The notes under the pieces were generated by a model that had not been told where the DNA came from, made no database searches, and saw only the letters and a list, made by a program, of their open reading frames with translations. From the NCBI RefSeq assembly GCF_030818575.1, contig NZ_JAUTAL010000001.1, forward strand, positions 620,001 to 684,000: a DNA stretch of 64,000 nt, read 5' to 3'. This stretch comes from Chryseobacterium camelliae (GTDB lineage: Bacteria > Bacteroidota > Bacteroidia > Flavobacteriales > Weeksellaceae). How positions within the stretch are numbered: the first letter of the stretch is position 1; every line of letters starts with the position of its first letter. Of this stretch, positions 27,043 to 36,943 are shown piece by piece. A program made the translations under genes and the position numbers.

Positions 27043-28377
27043 TTAATGGCCGGAAAAAGTCTGGTACAGAAGATACAGGTTAAGGATGATAATAATAAAG
27101 GAAATGATCCATACGCAGATCTTCATCCACGGTTTGTTTACGAACTCACCCATTTTGGCTTTATCACTCGTAAACATAATGAGAGGCACCACGGCAAAGC
27201 TGAGCTGCATGGATAAGATTACCTGGCTCAGTACCAAAAGGTCTGTTGTTCCTTTCTCTCCCGAAATAATCGTCACGATCAAAGCGGGTATAACGGCGAT
27301 AAGACGGGTGATCAGCCTTCTCAGCCATGGTTTCAGGCGGATATTCAGAAAGCCTTCCATAACAATCTGCCCCGCTAATGTTCCTGTAAGGGTAGAGTTC
27401 TGCCCGGAAGCCAGCAAAGCAATGGCAAAGGCTATACTGGCCATTGACGCACCCAATATAGGAGTAAGCATTTTATACGCATCATGGATATCTGCAACAT
27501 CCTTGTTTCCCGAAACATGGAAAGTGGCTGCAGCAAGGATCAGTATGGCACCGTTAATGAAAAATGCCAGCATCAGCGAAACCGTACTGTCCAGTGTGGC
27601 AAATTTTATGGCTTCCTTTTTTCCTTCTCTGGTCCGTTTATAATCCCGGGTCTGTACTATGCTGCTGTGTAGGTAAAGATTATGCGGCATTACCGTTGCA
27701 CCCAGGATTCCGATCGCAATATAGAGCATGGAAGGATTCCGGATGATTTCCTTTTGAGGAACAAGGCCGCCTAAAATTTCATTAATGTCTGGTCTCGAAA
27801 TAATAATCTCATAAAGAAAACACGCCAGGATAATGAAAATAAGCCCCCCAACGATGCTTTCTATCCACCTGAAACCTTTAGCCTGCAGCAGAAGAATGAA
27901 TAAAACATCAACCGTTGTGATGACGATACCCCATGTGAGCGGAATATGAAAGAGCAGATTCAGCGCTATAGCAGATCCTATGACTTCTGCAAGATCGCAG
28001 GCGGCAATGGCAATTTCACAGAAAATCCAAAGAATAAAATTGGTGGCAGGGCTGAAATGGTCGCGGCATGCCTGTGCAAGATCACGTTCCGCTACTACGC
28101 CCAGTTTGACGGAGAGGTGCTGCAGCACCATAGCAAAAATATTGGATATCAGGATCACAGAGAGCAGGGTATACCCGAACTGAGCCCCTCCGGCAATGTC
28201 GGTAGCCCAGTTTCCTGGATCCATATAACCTACGGCTACCATTAGTCCGGGCCCTGCAAAAGCAAGATACTTCTTCCAGAATCCTGCGTTTTCAGGTATT
28301 TTTACAGACGAATATACTTCAGGCAAGGAGTGGAGCGTCTTATCTTTCCTCCAGGCATTTTTCAGTTTCAGATTCAT
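27043..28377 (-). CDS. mntH: Nramp-family divalent metal (manganese/iron) transporter
   Basis: The 444-residue protein has eleven membrane helices. Helix 1 carries the metal-binding DPGN motif (VGYMDPGNWATD, about residues 56-59) and helix 6 the MPH motif (ATVMPHNLYLHSS). These are the substrate ligands of proton-coupled Mn/Fe importers. The sequence from residue 1 to the end is normal length. It has its own promoter and a palindromic operator ending 3 bases from the start codon, which predicts control by a metal-responsive repressor of the DtxR/MntR kind (inference). Confidence 0.95.
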   Translation of the reverse strand: MNLKLKNAWRKDKTLHSLPEVYSSVKIPENAGFWKKYLAFAGPGLMVAVGYMDPGNWATDIAGGAQFGYTLLSVILISNIFAMVLQHLSVKLGVVAERDLAQACRDHFSPATNFILWIFCEIAIAACDLAEVIGSAIALNLLFHIPLTWGIVITTVDVLFILLLQAKGFRWIESIVGGLIFIILACFLYEIIISRPDINEILGGLVPQKEIIRNPSMLYIAIGILGATVMPHNLYLHSSIVQTRDYKRTREGKKEAIKFATLDSTVSLMLAFFINGAILILAAATFHVSGNKDVADIHDAYKMLTPILGASMASIAFAIALLASGQNSTLTGTLAGQIVMEGFLNIRLKPWLRRLITRLIAVIPALIVTIISGEKGTTDLLVLSQVILSMQLSFAVVPLIMFTSDKAKMGEFVNKPWMKICVWIISFIIIILNLYLLYQTFSGH

Positions 28378-28379
28378 AA

Positions 28380-28425
28380 TTGTTAGAAATGGCTAACAAA
28401 TTTAATTAAATAAATGTAAATACAA
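28380..28425 (-). promoter_or_regulatory. mntH promoter with overlapping palindromic operator
   Basis: On the minus strand a -33 TTG (28423-28425), an 18-base spacer and an exact -7 TAAATTTG (28397-28404) fit the flavobacterial consensus. Between the -7 box and the ATG lies a 20-base palindrome, arms TTGTTAG/CTAACAA with 6-base centre (28380-28399). It overlaps the -7 box and expected start point, so a bound regulator would block transcription. Confidence 0.7.
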
Positions 28426-28435
28426 AACTTAAGCC

Positions 28436-28463
28436 AAAAAAATCCCGGAATATGCTTCCGGGA
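28436..28463 (-). terminator. Terminator after the DUF937-OmpA gene
   Basis: 8-bp stem TTCCCGGA-type (28443-28450 with 28456-28463) and, on the minus strand, a seven-base T run. Confidence 0.85.
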
Positions 28464-28487
28464 CAAGTATTAGTAAGTGATATTTAA

Positions 28488-29786
28488 TTATTTGGCAAAT
28501 CTAACCGACATCCTTCGGTCTGATGCTCTTTCAGCATCTGATGCACTTGCATCTACCTTGGCAAATTTGCTTCCATAGCCTTCTGCACCAATTACCTGAG
28601 AAGAAACCCCCTGCTTGGACAGCCAGTCTTTAATAAAGACAGCCCTCGCTTGGGAAAGTTTAAGGTTTGAAGCCTCATTTCCGGTCTTATCGGTATAACC
28701 TCCGATTTTGATTTTAGCTTCCGGATATGCTTTCAGAATTGCAACAAGGTTTTGCAGCTGGCCTTCCGATCCTGCCTCAAGCTGGTCAGATGTTCCCAGT
28801 TTGAAATTAACGTGGTCAAAATCATACCAGGTATCCTTTAATGCTGCATCATCTTTAGCGTTTTTATAACCTCCGGATTTCAGGAAGGCAATCATTCTGT
28901 CCTCCATTCCTCCTTTGTATCCTTTTAATGCGGTTCCGTTTAAATCAATATCTTCATCGGTTTTGGAAGTTGCTGCTGCATTTATACTGCTAGCTCCGGA
29001 AGAGGCAGTAGTGGTGTCTGTTTTTACAGTACCGGAATCAGATACCGATGTGGTAACAGTTGTTTCTTTCTTTTCACATTGCTTCCAGATGAAATAGGCG
29101 GCTGCGATCAAAAGCAGAAGCGGAAGAAGCCATTTCCAGATTGATCCTCCGCCGTCATGTGTATTCCTGTCCGGATTTGTTCCTTCAGACGACACACTTT
29201 TGGTCACTTCTATTTTGGGCTCATGATGAGGAGTCTTGATCTGATCGCCATCGTTATCAAACTTATATCTGATGTTCCAGTTGTCCATTCCCAATGATGC
29301 CAGGGATAATCCTGCAGGCATCAGGCTGGAAACCGTATTTTTCTGGTCATTCAGTAAAGTTGTGATGCCTGAACGGTCAAGGTTCTGGTCAGCTGCATAT
29401 TTGGCAATAGCTCCTACGGCAGCTGCAGCGACAACATTCATAATAGAGTGAGAAGTATTGTTGCTTACGCCGGAATAGGTTGCAATGGTATTAACCAGCC
29501 CGTTTACTTTATCCCCGAAAATTGAAGATAAAATATCTGACAGTGCAGAATGGCCGGAAGCTTCTCCGGACAGGTTGCTCAATATGCTGCCTGAAGCAGG
29601 ATCGGATAAGTGATCGAGTACCTTGGGATCATCAGAGTGATTGGCCAGTCCGCCTACCACTACGGGCAGAAAACCGCCAATGGCTTTTGAGATTCCGGAT
29701 TCGCTTTCCCCATATTGGGAAGCTGCCTGGGAGACTAATGCAGGACCGAGTTGCCCTTTGATTAGATCAATGACATTTAGAGACAT
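28488..29786 (-). CDS. DUF937 domain fused to an OmpA-like peptidoglycan-binding domain
   Basis: The 432-residue protein has an N-terminal YidB-like DUF937 domain (about 1-165, with the pattern SGISKAIGGFLPVVVGGLANH), a polar linker, a single membrane helix at about 216-232 (WLLPLLLLIAAAYFIW), a Thr/Ser/Ala-rich spacer and a C-terminal OmpA domain (about 320-432, ending in KIGGYTDKTGNEASNLKLSQARA and RRMSVRFAK). With no signal peptide at the N-terminus, the DUF937 part should be cytoplasmic and the OmpA part periplasmic, tying a cytoplasmic domain to the cell wall. Role unknown. Confidence 0.88.
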   Translation of the reverse strand: MSLNVIDLIKGQLGPALVSQAASQYGESESGISKAIGGFLPVVVGGLANHSDDPKVLDHLSDPASGSILSNLSGEASGHSALSDILSSIFGDKVNGLVNTIATYSGVSNNTSHSIMNVVAAAAVGAIAKYAADQNLDRSGITTLLNDQKNTVSSLMPAGLSLASLGMDNWNIRYKFDNDGDQIKTPHHEPKIEVTKSVSSEGTNPDRNTHDGGGSIWKWLLPLLLLIAAAYFIWKQCEKKETTVTTSVSDSGTVKTDTTTASSGASSINAAATSKTDEDIDLNGTALKGYKGGMEDRMIAFLKSGGYKNAKDDAALKDTWYDFDHVNFKLGTSDQLEAGSEGQLQNLVAILKAYPEAKIKIGGYTDKTGNEASNLKLSQARAVFIKDWLSKQGVSSQVIGAEGYGSKFAKVDASASDAERASDRRMSVRFAK

Positions 29787-29904
29787 AATAATTATTTTTG
29801 AGATTAATGTTATATAAATTTAAATAAAAAAATCTCTAAATGTCATTTTTTTTCCGATTATTTATACCTACTCCGATAAACTAGGGGTATAAAACTGGCG
29901 GAAA

Positions 29905-31380
29905 TTAGTATGCTTTTGCGAATAATACACGCCTTTTAGAAGGTTTTCCGGAAATAAGGGAAATTCCTTCTTCCACATCATCATCCAAAGGTATGCATCG
30001 GATAGTCGCTTTGGTTTCCTCCTTGATCTGTTCCTCTTCTTCTGCGGTACCATCCCAATGGGCATAAATGAAGCCTGTTTTTCCTTCCAGTACCGTTTTG
30101 AATTCCTCATAAGTATCTACCCGGGTCACATGCTCTTTCCTGAAATTGAACGCTTTGTCGTAGATGTCTTTCTGAATGGTCTTCAGCAATTCTTCTATGT
30201 AAACATCAATTCCCTCGATGGCACGTACTTCTTTCGTCAGGTTATCCCTTCTGGCAATTTCCACCGATTTGTTTTCAAGATCCCTAGGCCCCATGGCAAT
30301 TCTTACCGGAACGCCTTTCAGTTCATATTCTGCAAATTTCCATCCCGGCTTATTTTGGGTATCATTATCAAATTTCACAGAAATACCCTTGGCTCTCAGT
30401 TTTGCCTGGATGTCCAATGCTACTTCACTGATCTGGTTCAGCTGTTCCTCACCTTTGAAAATAGGAACAATCACTACCTGGATCGGTGCCAGTGTAGGAG
30501 GAAGTACCAATCCTAAATCATCTGAGTGGGTCATGATAAGTGCCCCCATCAGACGGGTGGAAGTTCCCCATGATGTCGCCCATGCATGTTCTATTTTTCC
30601 TTCCTTATTCGTGAATTTTACGTCAAATGCCTTGGCGAAATTCTGTCCCAGGAAATGGGAAGTTCCTGCCTGAAGTGCTTTCCCGTCCTGCATCAGAGCT
30701 TCAATACAGTAGGTTTCGTCTGCACCGGCAAACCTTTCAGAAGGCGTTTTTAATCCTTTCACTACCGGTATTGCCATGAAGTTTTCTGCAAAATCTGCAT
30801 ATACATCAATCATCTTTTCCGTTTCTTCAACAGCCTCTTCTTTGGTAGCGTGAGCGGTATGGCCTTCCTGCCAGAGGAACTCTGCGGTCCTGAGGAAAAG
30901 GCGTGTCCTCATTTCCCAGCGCACGACATTGGCCCACTGGTTAATCAGAATCGGCAGATCACGGTAAGACTGGATCCAGTTTTTATACGTATTCCAGATG
31001 ATGGCTTCGGAAGTCGGACGTACGATCAGTTCTTCTTCAAGCTTGGCATCCGGATCTACGATCAGTTTATGCGGATTGTTCGGGTCGGTCTTCAGCCTGT
31101 AGTGTGTTACTACGGCGCATTCCTTAGCGAATCCTTCAGCATTTTTTTCTTCTGCCTCAAACAAGCTTTTGGGTACGAAAAGCGGAAAATAAGCATTAAC
31201 GTGACCGGTTTCCTTGAACCTTCTGTCCATTTCGTCACGCATTTTTTCCCAGATTGCATATCCGTATGGTTTAATTACCATGCATCCCCGCACACCTGAA
31301 TTTTCAGCCAGGTCGGCTTTTACAACCAACTCATTATACCACTTGCTGTAATCTTCGCTTCTTGAGGTTAATTTTGCCAT
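29905..31380 (-). CDS. proS: Proline--tRNA ligase, short (archaeal/eukaryote-like) type
   Basis: The 491-residue protein matches type 3 ProRS, which lacks the large editing insertion of the E. coli enzyme. Class II motif 1 region, motif 2 ([24 protein letters not shown]) and motif 3 with the [23 protein letters not shown] stretch are visible, then the anticodon-binding domain and a C-terminal domain ending in the class-typical Ala-Tyr. It charges tRNA-Pro. Normal length. Confidence 0.96.
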   Translation of the reverse strand: MAKLTSRSEDYSKWYNELVVKADLAENSGVRGCMVIKPYGYAIWEKMRDEMDRRFKETGHVNAYFPLFVPKSLFEAEEKNAEGFAKECAVVTHYRLKTDPNNPHKLIVDPDAKLEEELIVRPTSEAIIWNTYKNWIQSYRDLPILINQWANVVRWEMRTRLFLRTAEFLWQEGHTAHATKEEAVEETEKMIDVYADFAENFMAIPVVKGLKTPSERFAGADETYCIEALMQDGKALQAGTSHFLGQNFAKAFDVKFTNKEGKIEHAWATSWGTSTRLMGALIMTHSDDLGLVLPPTLAPIQVVIVPIFKGEEQLNQISEVALDIQAKLRAKGISVKFDNDTQNKPGWKFAEYELKGVPVRIAMGPRDLENKSVEIARRDNLTKEVRAIEGIDVYIEELLKTIQKDIYDKAFNFRKEHVTRVDTYEEFKTVLEGKTGFIYAHWDGTAEEEEQIKEETKATIRCIPLDDDVEEGISLISGKPSKRRVLFAKAY

Positions 31381-31522
31381 TATTTTTTTTAATTTTTTAA
31401 CTTTTTTATGTTATTGTTATCTAAAAATAAAAATCTATTTTTGATGGATTTTATTGCCGTTGTTTGGTATATTTTTGGTACCATTTGCAAATATAATTTA
31501 AATTGAAAATTTTTTCGTTATC

Positions 31523-32594
31523 ATGAAAGGAAATATACATAAAAAATTGCTTGGCATGCTGAAATCCAAAGGTGTTTTGGCTGTTTCGGGCGCACTGTTG
31601 CTGGTTTCCTGCGGAGCACAGATGGGAGGCTACAGTGAGACAGACGGGGTATATTATGACCCTAATAAAGATACATTGCCAGAAGGTGTAATTATAAACA
31701 GCGAAGGCAACAGGGTAGGTGAATACTACGATTACTATGAAGATGATTCCAATGTTATCCAGAATGCAGAGATGAATTCCAAAGCTCAGGACCAAAAGTA
31801 CAACGCCTGGAGCGGCAATTCCTGGAATGGAACTGCCACTGATTCAGACTGGGGGTCATTTGCCGGAACAGAAATGAATTATTATGATAATTCATGGGGC
31901 GGCTGGGGCTATCCTTGGGGATGGTACGGTGGTTACAGCCCTTACTGGGGCATGAACAGAGGCTGGGGCTGGGGTATGGGCTTAGGTCTGTCCTTGGGGC
32001 TGGGGAGGTTCATGGGGATACAACCCGTACTGGAGCTTCGGATATTCTCCATTTTGGGGATATGACCCTTACTGGGGCGGAGGCTACTATGGCTATGGTT
32101 ACGGATATCCTTATTGGGGATGGGGTAACGGCTATTGGGGAGGCTATTACAATGCACCTCTTTACAGAAGAAGCAGCTCCGGCGGCAGAGGATTTATCAA
32201 CAGTGCCAATAGCGGAACAGGATTCAATAAATACAACGGTGCTTCCGGATTCAGAAGTAACAACGGAGGTTTCAGAAACTCCAATTCCAATAACGGATTC
32301 AGAAATTCTAACGGTGGATTCAGAAATTCTTCCAATGGCGGTTTCAGGAATTCCAATAATATGGGTGGTTTCAGACAGCAGGGCAATATGAACGGCGGTT
32401 TCAGAAATCAGTCCGGAGGATACAGAAACAATCCTACCTATAATGCACCTTCTTACAGAAATGATGGTGGATTCCGTTCTAACAGCGGAGGCGGCTTCAA
32501 CTCCGGAGGCGGAGGCTTCAGAGGTGGTTCCGTAGGTGGAGGCGGAGGCTTCAGATCCGGCGGCGGTGGCGGCGGATTCCGAGGAGGCAGATAA
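31523..32594 (+). pseudogene. Gly/Trp/Tyr-rich lipoprotein gene with a one-base frameshift
   Basis: ATG 31523 opens a lipoprotein (lipobox ending LLVSC) with an acidic region and then a WGGWGYPWGWYGG-type segment. Near 32000 the frame runs into an unrelated tail and stops at 32065, while the Gly/Trp/Tyr pattern carries on in another frame (NPYWSFGYSPFWGYDPYWGG) to a stop at 32594. Deleting one G from the run at 31996-31999 or 32002-32005 restores a single protein of about 356 residues. The last 110 residues are GGFRN(S/N) repeats ending in poly-Gly. Probably surface-exposed and low-complexity; no family or function recognised. Confidence 0.7.
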
Positions 32595-32620
32595 TCTATA
32601 AATAACTATTATAAAAAATA

Positions 32621-34030
32621 ATGTTAAAAAAGTCTTTAGTAATAATGAGTGTTTCTGCAGCATTTTTTGCGCAGGCTCAGGATGTTTCTGTGATCAGAAA
32701 TACTGCAGAAATTTATTCAGGATCTCCTAATGTGGGTTCTGCTAAGTTTAATGCGATGGCCGGTTCCAACGGAGCCCTTGGAGGTGATGCAAATTCCTTG
32801 CTTACCAACCCTGCAGGTTTGGGGGTGGCGATCTCAGGAGAAATTTCAGGAACTTTGTCAATAACCAACAATAAGAATACTTCCTCACTGGCAGGTTCAT
32901 CATTTGAGTACCGGATCAACAAGGGAGACCTTGGAAACGTTGGTGCTGTCATGACATTCCAGATGAGGCCTGAGAGTCCGTGGAAGTTTGTGAACCTCGG
33001 TGTTAATTTTTCAAGCCAGTCCATAGAAAACTATGTACAGACTCCCGGAAACAGTAATATCGTTTATGACTTTGATGCGGCCGGTACAAGAAGTTCATCG
33101 TTCGGAGGCCATGCCTATGACCGTTACGGATACCTGACTAAAACCAGCATTGGTGTAGGAGCCAATTATAATCATAACCTTTACCTGGGGATGGGGCTGA
33201 ATTTCTTCAATGCTAATATTGACCAGTCGGATACTGCAATTTTTAATTCTTTGCAGAACGGATCTTCAGAATATTTCAGTAAGCAGAATACGCCGTTCTC
33301 GGAACGAGGAAACGGATTTTCTGCTTCTGTAGGGGTTATCGGGAAGGTAAGTCCGAATTTCCGTCTGGGAGCAGCCATTGAAACACCTACGTTCTGGGAT
33401 ATTGACCGGGGCTACAATTTCTATAATGACGACCAGTATGGAGATGATTCAGCAGTAGAAAACAGGAAGTTTACTTCTCCGCTTAAAGCTACTGTAAGTG
33501 CAGCGTTCATCGCTAATAAAAGTTTCTCTCTGAATGTGGATTACAGCCTGGGGCTTACCACTCCGAAGTATAAGACTTACGGTGCGGCAGAAGAGGACCT
33601 GAATGCTTTCTTCAAAGACAATTACAAGAATGTTTCCGAAGTAAGAGCAGGGGCTGAATACAGGCTAAAGCAGTTCAGGTTGAGAGGAGGATACGCCTAT
33701 ACATCCAATCCTTTTGATGCGCTCACTGTAAACGCATTCAGAACTGACGGTTCCGTAAACACCAATGCGTCTTATGATAACCTGATGCTTAACAACAGAA
33801 ATGCTCTGTCATTCGGTCTCGGATATGATTTCAGGTCTTTTTATATTGATGCTTCCTACCAGAATATAACTTCAAAATATACCAATCCGTTTATGAGGGG
33901 TCTGGTCAATGCTACATATGAAGACGGATATTATTCTTCAAACAATCTGATTGCCAGTGATTCATACATCGTTTCAGATGTCAAGAATGTAAAAAATAAT
34001 TTCTTTATCACTTTCGGCTGGAAGTTTTAA
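32621..34030 (+). CDS. OmpP1/FadL-like outer-membrane protein
   Basis: The 469-residue protein has a signal peptide (cleavage near FAQAQ), the FadL-type N-terminal hatch motif NPAGLGVA after ANSLLTNPAG, and a C-terminal beta-barrel of alternating strands ending in Phe (FITFGWKF), as for outer-membrane assembly by BAM. FadL porins carry hydrophobic compounds; some Bacteroidetes members are called haemin receptors without proof. It starts 26 bases after the Gly-rich lipoprotein gene, so both may be one unit. Confidence 0.88.
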   Translation: MLKKSLVIMSVSAAFFAQAQDVSVIRNTAEIYSGSPNVGSAKFNAMAGSNGALGGDANSLLTNPAGLGVAISGEISGTLSITNNKNTSSLAGSSFEYRINKGDLGNVGAVMTFQMRPESPWKFVNLGVNFSSQSIENYVQTPGNSNIVYDFDAAGTRSSSFGGHAYDRYGYLTKTSIGVGANYNHNLYLGMGLNFFNANIDQSDTAIFNSLQNGSSEYFSKQNTPFSERGNGFSASVGVIGKVSPNFRLGAAIETPTFWDIDRGYNFYNDDQYGDDSAVENRKFTSPLKATVSAAFIANKSFSLNVDYSLGLTTPKYKTYGAAEEDLNAFFKDNYKNVSEVRAGAEYRLKQFRLRGGYAYTSNPFDALTVNAFRTDGSVNTNASYDNLMLNNRNALSFGLGYDFRSFYIDASYQNITSKYTNPFMRGLVNATYEDGYYSSNNLIASDSYIVSDVKNVKNNFFITFGWKF

Positions 34031-34053
34031 TTGGAATAACTATTAAAAGAAAA

Positions 34054-34086
34054 AAGTTCCGGATCAGAAGATCCGGAACTTTTTTT
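34054..34086. terminator. Bidirectional terminator between porin and ZIP genes
   Basis: Perfect 12-bp stem AAGTTCCGGATC/GATCCGGAACTT (34054-34065, 34070-34081), AGAA loop, T run on the plus strand and A run before it for the minus strand. Confidence 0.9.
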
Positions 34087-34110
34087 ATTATATATATTTG
34101 ATGGCTTACG

Positions 34111-34827
34111 TTAATGTGCATGATGATGAAACAGATGCATCACCAGTGCCAGGGAAACGCCCAGGATTACCAATCCGATTTTGAGCCAGTCGATATTATG
34201 ATTCTTATTGCTTTCAAAAATAATCACAGATGAAATATGCAGGAATATGCCTCCTACCACAGCAAGAAAATAAGGCTGAAGGTCAGGATTGAAATAATTT
34301 CCCAGCAGCATGCCCAGCGGCGAGGCGAGGGCAAATAATGCGATGATCAGTAAAGAAGGATAGGATGTAGTGCTTCTCGATTCGCCGTGCCGGTTGAATA
34401 GGAAAGCCCCCAGAATAAATGAAATAGGAAGGTTGTGGAAAACAATGCCCAGTAAATATGGTGACAGGGTTTCTCTTTCGTTGGCTAAAGGAATCCCCTC
34501 GATAAAAGCATGGATAAATAAGCCTACCATTAGTGCCACCGGAAGGATGTTATGTTCACTATGATGATGGAGGTGGCCATGCTCGAAGCCTTTCGTCAGA
34601 GCCTCAAGAATCATTTGAAGCAATACCCCGGCAATCACAAATATTCCCAGTCCGCCTCCTGCGCCTGAGGCATATACCTGAGGAAATACCTCATTCAGGC
34701 ATACTGTAATCAGGAACCCAGCACTCAAAATCAACAGATTTTTAGCGAGTTTCTGTCTTTTTCCGAAGTATTTGCCCAGTAATATGCCGGCAATCACACT
34801 CATAACCAGTAAAAAAACTGTTATCAT
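34111..34827 (-). CDS. ZIP-family metal transporter
   Basis: The 238-residue protein has eight predicted helices and ZIP metal-site residues: HAFIEGIP (His106, Glu110) in helix 4 and HNLPISF (His131, Asn132) in helix 5. A His-rich cytoplasmic loop (HGHLHHHSEH, about 83-92) and a His-rich C-terminus suggest metal sensing or buffering. It should import zinc or other divalent metal. Start overlaps the stop of the upstream methyltransferase gene in an ATGA, so the pair is translationally coupled. Confidence 0.9.
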   Translation of the reverse strand: MITVFLLVMSVIAGILLGKYFGKRQKLAKNLLILSAGFLITVCLNEVFPQVYASGAGGGLGIFVIAGVLLQMILEALTKGFEHGHLHHHSEHNILPVALMVGLFIHAFIEGIPLANERETLSPYLLGIVFHNLPISFILGAFLFNRHGESRSTTSYPSLLIIALFALASPLGMLLGNYFNPDLQPYFLAVVGGIFLHISSVIIFESNKNHNIDWLKIGLVILGVSLALVMHLFHHHAH

Positions 34828-35552
34828 GCTTTTTTTCTAAATAAATTAATGCAGCGAGGAGAATTGGTGCTGTCAAATGCATTCAATTGATAATCTCCCC
34901 ATATCTTAATCCGTTCAAAACCGCATTCTTCAGCGTACAGAAGAATGGTTTCAGGGGTATGAAGTTTTACTTTCTCAAAAAAATGATAGGGTTTCCCGTC
35001 TGTTTCAAAACGGATGTCTTTAATGATATATCTCCCTTCTATTTTCTTAGAAATTTTAAAGTCGATATCGCCACGTTTAACAACAGATTCCGGAACAAGA
35101 CTATTTTTAACGAAACTTTCGTTCAGGTAGTCCAGAACGAAGAACCCTCCGGGTTTCAGGACATCATAAACTGATTTGAATACCTTTTTATCATCACGTT
35201 CCGATTCAAAATACCCGAAGCTTGTAAAAAGATTGAATACGGCGTCCATAGGATCTGCCTCAATGGGGTTGCGCATGTCATGAACATCAAATAACAAAGT
35301 CTGGTTTTCAAACTGTTTATTATGCTCTATGCTCTGTCTGGAAAGGTCCAGCCCTAAGACATCATAGCCCAGTTTATTCAGGAATACGGAATGCCTGCCT
35401 TTGCCACAGGCAAGGTCTATAATCCTGGATCCCGGTGGAAGCTGCAGCTCCGATGTGAGTGCCGTAATGAAGCTTTCTGCTTCGGTATAGTCTCTGTTGC
35501 TGTATAACAAATGATAATAAGGGGTATCAAACCAAGATTCAAACCATTCCAT
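34824..35552 (-). CDS. Class I SAM-dependent methyltransferase
   Basis: The 242-residue protein has the SAM-binding motif I (IIDLACGKGRHS), motif II acidic residue (DVLGLDLS), and a post-motif DVLKPGGFFVLDYLNE. The shape is that of the small-molecule methyltransferases with an N-terminal helical cap. Substrate unknown. Its translation is coupled to a ZIP transporter, but a functional link is not evident. Confidence 0.85.
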   Translation of the reverse strand: MEWFESWFDTPYYHLLYSNRDYTEAESFITALTSELQLPPGSRIIDLACGKGRHSVFLNKLGYDVLGLDLSRQSIEHNKQFENQTLLFDVHDMRNPIEADPMDAVFNLFTSFGYFESERDDKKVFKSVYDVLKPGGFFVLDYLNESFVKNSLVPESVVKRGDIDFKISKKIEGRYIIKDIRFETDGKPYHFFEKVKLHTPETILLYAEECGFERIKIWGDYQLNAFDSTNSPRCINLFRKKA

Positions 35553-35688
35553 AATACAAAAATAACTAAATTTGTGCGGTTAAAGGCAAAGTATTTAAAT
35601 ATTGGAATGCGGAAGGAAGTCTTCTGCAAGGCCGTTAAAGATGTAATCTTTTAGTTTTTAAATCTTTAAATCCTTTAATTGTTTATAT

Positions 35689-36849
35689 ATGAATACAGAG
35701 AATTTACAGATTCAGATCAAAACGTTTTTCGGGCTTGAGCAGATTTTAGCTGAGGAAATTAAAAAGCTGGGAGGAAGAAAGGTGGAAGTGAAAAACCGGG
35801 CAGTCAATTGTGAAGGCGATTTGGGTTTTCTTTATAAAATCAATTATTCTGCGAGGACGGCCTTAAAAATTTTAGTCCCGATCTATGAGTTCAAGGCATT
35901 TAACCAGCATCAGTTTTATGACAGGCTCTTTAAATTCAACTGGGAGCAGTTTATGGATGTGGAACAGTCATTTGCCATTGATTCAACGGTAAATTCCGAA
36001 ACATTCAAACATTCACAGTTTGTGACGCTGAAAATGAAAGATGCTATCGTAGATTATTTCCAGGGAAAATTCAAAAGGCGTCCGAATGTGGAAACTAAAC
36101 ATCCGGATATTAAATTCCATCTTCATATCGACCGGGAGCTCGTAACCATTTCTATGGATTCTTCCGGCGATGCCCTGTTTAAAAGAGGCTATCGGAGAGA
36201 GCAGGGAGAGGCTCCGATCAATGAAGTCCTGGCAAGCGGAATGCTTCAGCTGGCGGGTTGGGACGGGAAAGGTAATTTCCTTGATCCGATGTGCGGTTCG
36301 GGAACTTTGCTGATTGAGGCCGCGATGATCGCGATGGATCTTCCGGCACAGATTTTCCGAAAAAGATTCGCATTTCAGAACTGGAAAAACTACGATGCCG
36401 AATTATTTGCAAAGATTAAAGAATTCAGGGTGAACAGGGTGCGCGAATTTACCGGGAAAATCGTGGGTTACGATATTGATGCCAGAATGCTGAATGCAGC
36501 CAGAATGAATATAGAAGCCGCGGAAATGGAAGATGTAATTGAGGTGCGCAAACAGAACTTCTTCGATTCCAAAAAAGACCTTTTCCCTCTGCTGATGGTC
36601 TTTAACCCGCCTTATGATGAGCGGATCTCCATTAATGATGAGGACTTTTACAAGAAAATAGGGGATACTTTTAAAACCAGTTACCCCAATACACTGGCAT
36701 GGCTTATCTCATCAGACCTGGAAGCCGTGAAAAAGATTGGTCTCAGACCATCCAGGAAGATTAAACTTTTCAACGGAAAACTGGAGACAAGGTTTTTGCA
36801 GTATGAGATGTATGAAGGAACAAAGAAAGTTCACAAGCTTGAAAACTGA
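35689..36849 (+). CDS. THUMP-domain class I RNA methyltransferase (RlmL N-terminal-like)
   Basis: The 386-residue protein has a THUMP RNA-binding domain (about 45-155) and a Rossmann methyltransferase with SAM motif NFLDPMCGSGTLLIEAA and the base-flipping NPPYDERI motif. This is the layout of the N-terminal half of RlmL, which methylates 23S rRNA G2445 at N2, and of Trm14. The RlmK half found fused in E. coli is missing, as in most Bacteroidetes. The target nucleotide is inferred from family only. Confidence 0.9.
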   Translation: MNTENLQIQIKTFFGLEQILAEEIKKLGGRKVEVKNRAVNCEGDLGFLYKINYSARTALKILVPIYEFKAFNQHQFYDRLFKFNWEQFMDVEQSFAIDSTVNSETFKHSQFVTLKMKDAIVDYFQGKFKRRPNVETKHPDIKFHLHIDRELVTISMDSSGDALFKRGYRREQGEAPINEVLASGMLQLAGWDGKGNFLDPMCGSGTLLIEAAMIAMDLPAQIFRKRFAFQNWKNYDAELFAKIKEFRVNRVREFTGKIVGYDIDARMLNAARMNIEAAEMEDVIEVRKQNFFDSKKDLFPLLMVFNPPYDERISINDEDFYKKIGDTFKTSYPNTLAWLISSDLEAVKKIGLRPSRKIKLFNGKLETRFLQYEMYEGTKKVHKLEN

Positions 36850-36855
36850 TCATAT

Positions 36856-36880
36856 GGCCTTCCTCCGGGAAGGCCTTTTT
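36856..36880 (+). terminator. Terminator after the THUMP methyltransferase gene
   Basis: 8-bp stem GGCCTTCC/GGAAGGCC (36856-36863, 36868-36875) with TCCG loop and five T. Confidence 0.9.
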
Positions 36881-36943
36881 ATGGACTGAAGTTTATATCA
36901 ATTCCTCATGGAATATTTTTTATTTTTGCTGTAAACTGATCGT

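Noticed and set aside
31894..32391. Third-frame plus-strand reading across the Gly-rich lipoprotein
   Set aside because: Its composition does not match either side; the two other frames together give a continuous protein.
32276..32594. GGFRN repeats as a CRISPR or DNA tandem array
   Set aside because: Units vary in length and codons and encode protein repeats; there are no unique spacers.
32010..32663. Minus-strand Ser/Ala/Glu-rich frame opposite the Gly-rich lipoprotein
   Set aside because: Pure mirror of the GGFRN repeats on the plus strand.
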